A DNA stretch of 64,000 bases from Pseudomonas graminis (GTDB taxonomy: Bacteria > Pseudomonadota > Gammaproteobacteria > Pseudomonadales > Pseudomonadaceae): assembly GCF_002093745.1 (NCBI RefSeq), contig NZ_MTSB01000004.1:340405-404404 (forward strand), given 5' to 3'. Under the pieces are notes generated by a model. That model was not told the origin of the DNA. It searched no databases and was given only the letters and a program-made list of their open reading frames with translations. The position numbers were made by a program, and so were the translations under genes. How positions within the stretch are numbered: position 1 is the first letter of the stretch; each line of letters opens with the position of its first letter. Below are positions 63,649-64,000 of this stretch, one piece after another.

Positions 63649-63714
63649 ATGAACCGCCTAAAGCAAGACCTCGGCCAGATTATTATTACCGTCATTCCAG
63701 TCATGGCGGGTTAG
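63649..63714 (+). CDS. Isoleucine-rich leader peptide of the ilvA attenuator
   Basis: 21 residues, MNRLKQDLG then QIIITVIPVMAG. Three consecutive Ile codons (ATT ATT ATT), then Thr, Val, Ile and Val, fit sensing of isoleucine and related amino acids, the end products of the pathway begun by IlvA. Its last codons contain GGCGGGTT (63705-63712), which can pair with the 5' arm of the terminator 19 nt on. Stalling at the Ile codons would allow that pairing; reading to the stop would prevent it. Confidence 0.75.
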   Translation: MNRLKQDLGQIIITVIPVMAG

Positions 63715-63726
63715 CCGACGTTTGCA

Positions 63727-63755
63727 AAAAAACCCGCCCTGGAGGCGGGTTTTTT
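63727..63755 (+). terminator. Attenuator terminator upstream of ilvA
   Basis: AAAAAACCCGCC / GGCGGGTTTTTT with a 5-nt loop and T run. The 5' arm AACCCGCC (63731-63738) is also complementary to GGCGGGTT at 63705-63712 inside the leader ORF, giving an alternative antiterminator. Confidence 0.92.
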
Positions 63756-63793
63756 CTGTCTCCCGGGCCACATTGCTCAGCCAGGAGTCAGAC

Positions 63794-63898
63794 ATGCTCG
63801 TTATCCTTCGCTCTATCGCCCCTCTCGCCCGCTTGAACAAGATGATCGGTTTGCCGTCTGTTGTCGGTCTGCGCACAAGCGAAGGGACGACGCGATGA
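63794..63898 (+). CDS. 34-residue hydrophobic ORF translationally coupled to ilvA
   Basis: Begins MLVILRSIAPLARLNKMIGL and is rich in Leu, Ile, Val and Arg. AGGAG lies 6 nt before the ATG, a better ribosome site than many genes here, and its stop overlaps the ilvA start (ATGA). It could be a second leader peptide, a coupling cistron or a small membrane-active protein. No similarity is recognised. Confidence 0.5.
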   Translation: MLVILRSIAPLARLNKMIGLPSVVGLRTSEGTTR

Positions 63899-64000
63899 GC
63901 CAAGGCCAGCCTGATCTGCTCCACCTCTACGCTCGCAAGATCCTTACCTCCCGCGTTTACGACGTTGCCATTGAAACGCCGTTGCAGGGCGCTCGTCAGC
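63895..64000 (+). CDS. ilvA: Threonine ammonia-lyase, biosynthetic (N-terminal part, cut by window edge)
   Basis: The 35 visible residues include LLHLYARKILTSRVYDVAIE and ETPLQGARQ, the N-terminal sequence of biosynthetic threonine dehydratases (PLP enzyme; threonine to 2-oxobutanoate, first step to isoleucine). AAGGGA lies 7 nt before the ATG at 63895. The attenuator with Ile codons upstream supports the biosynthetic, not catabolic, assignment. The remainder lies beyond the right edge. Confidence 0.85.
   Translation, partial: MSQGQPDLLHLYARKILTSRVYDVAIETPLQGARQ

Noticed and set aside
63658..63924. 88-codon minus-strand ORF over the ilvA attenuator
   Set aside because: It would read through the terminator hairpin and the leader peptide in antisense, with no features of its own.

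Overview
The window is about 64 kb of gene-dense, GC-rich chromosome from a gammaproteobacterium. It is almost certainly a Pseudomonas, probably of the P. syringae group. The evidence is the 1618-residue NAD-glutamate dehydrogenase GdhB, the gdhB / small conserved gene / MoxR-DUF58-Bat gene order, a typical AcnB, miaE, fadH and nadK, and intergenic REP-like and GC-rich hairpin repeats of the kind common in that group. The species call is inference. There is no rRNA, tRNA, CRISPR array, prophage or intact insertion sequence. Nearly everything is core or soft-core, with a few accessory modules.

Layout. 1-2.4 kb: a MarR-controlled tripartite efflux operon (marR-emrA-emrB, emrB cut by the left edge) behind twin perfect palindromes. 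2.4-3.7 kb: miaE and a DUF1289 protein. 3.7-6.7 kb: acnB behind a long structured leader. 6.7-7.5 kb: mntP behind a yybP-ykoY-type manganese riboswitch. 7.5-12.4 kb: gdhB. 12.8-14 kb: a small conserved gene and an amidohydrolase-like gene. 14.1-25.9 kb: one run of tightly coupled genes, moxR / DUF58 / DUF4381 / batA-like / batB-TPR fusion / batD, followed 42 bp later by sbcD-sbcC. 26-28.4 kb: repeat elements flank a small secreted protein, a beta-propeller lactonase and a small conserved gene. 28.4-33.5 kb: an aldonic-acid catabolic cluster (AraD1-type enzyme, MFS permease, L-arabonate-type IlvD/Edd dehydratase, GntR regulator) with a textbook FadR-type operator in the divergent promoter. 33.6-38.7 kb: a DUF1329 / YCF48-like / MMPL-RND set that looks like an envelope lipid or hydrophobic-compound transport system. 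39.2-44.3 kb: a seven-gene unit matching the E. coli yjfIJKLMC order (PspA paralogue, DUF2491, DUF350, DUF1190 lipoprotein, glutathionylspermidine-synthase-like ATP-grasp) with a rhomboid protease inserted. This is the best candidate here for a poorly described system. 44.7-52.5 kb: pepN, DUF2797, DUF1315, a GlpG-like rhomboid, a metallophosphatase, nadK and a diguanylate cyclase. 52.9-57.8 kb: DUF1853, ArsB-like permease, Fsr-like and MHS-type MFS transporters. 58-61 kb: PLP deaminase/desulfhydrase and fadH. 61-63.4 kb: a nitrilase-fold protein lacking its catalytic cysteine, and an AraC regulator. The right edge holds a compact transcription attenuator (Ile-rich leader peptide, antiterminator, terminator), a second small ORF and the start of ilvA.

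Regulation readable from the DNA includes the MarR palindromes, the acnB leader, the mntP riboswitch, the GntR operator and the ilvA attenuator. Several start codons were moved from the longest ORF on the basis of Shine-Dalgarno position and known family N-termini; these are explained in each entry.
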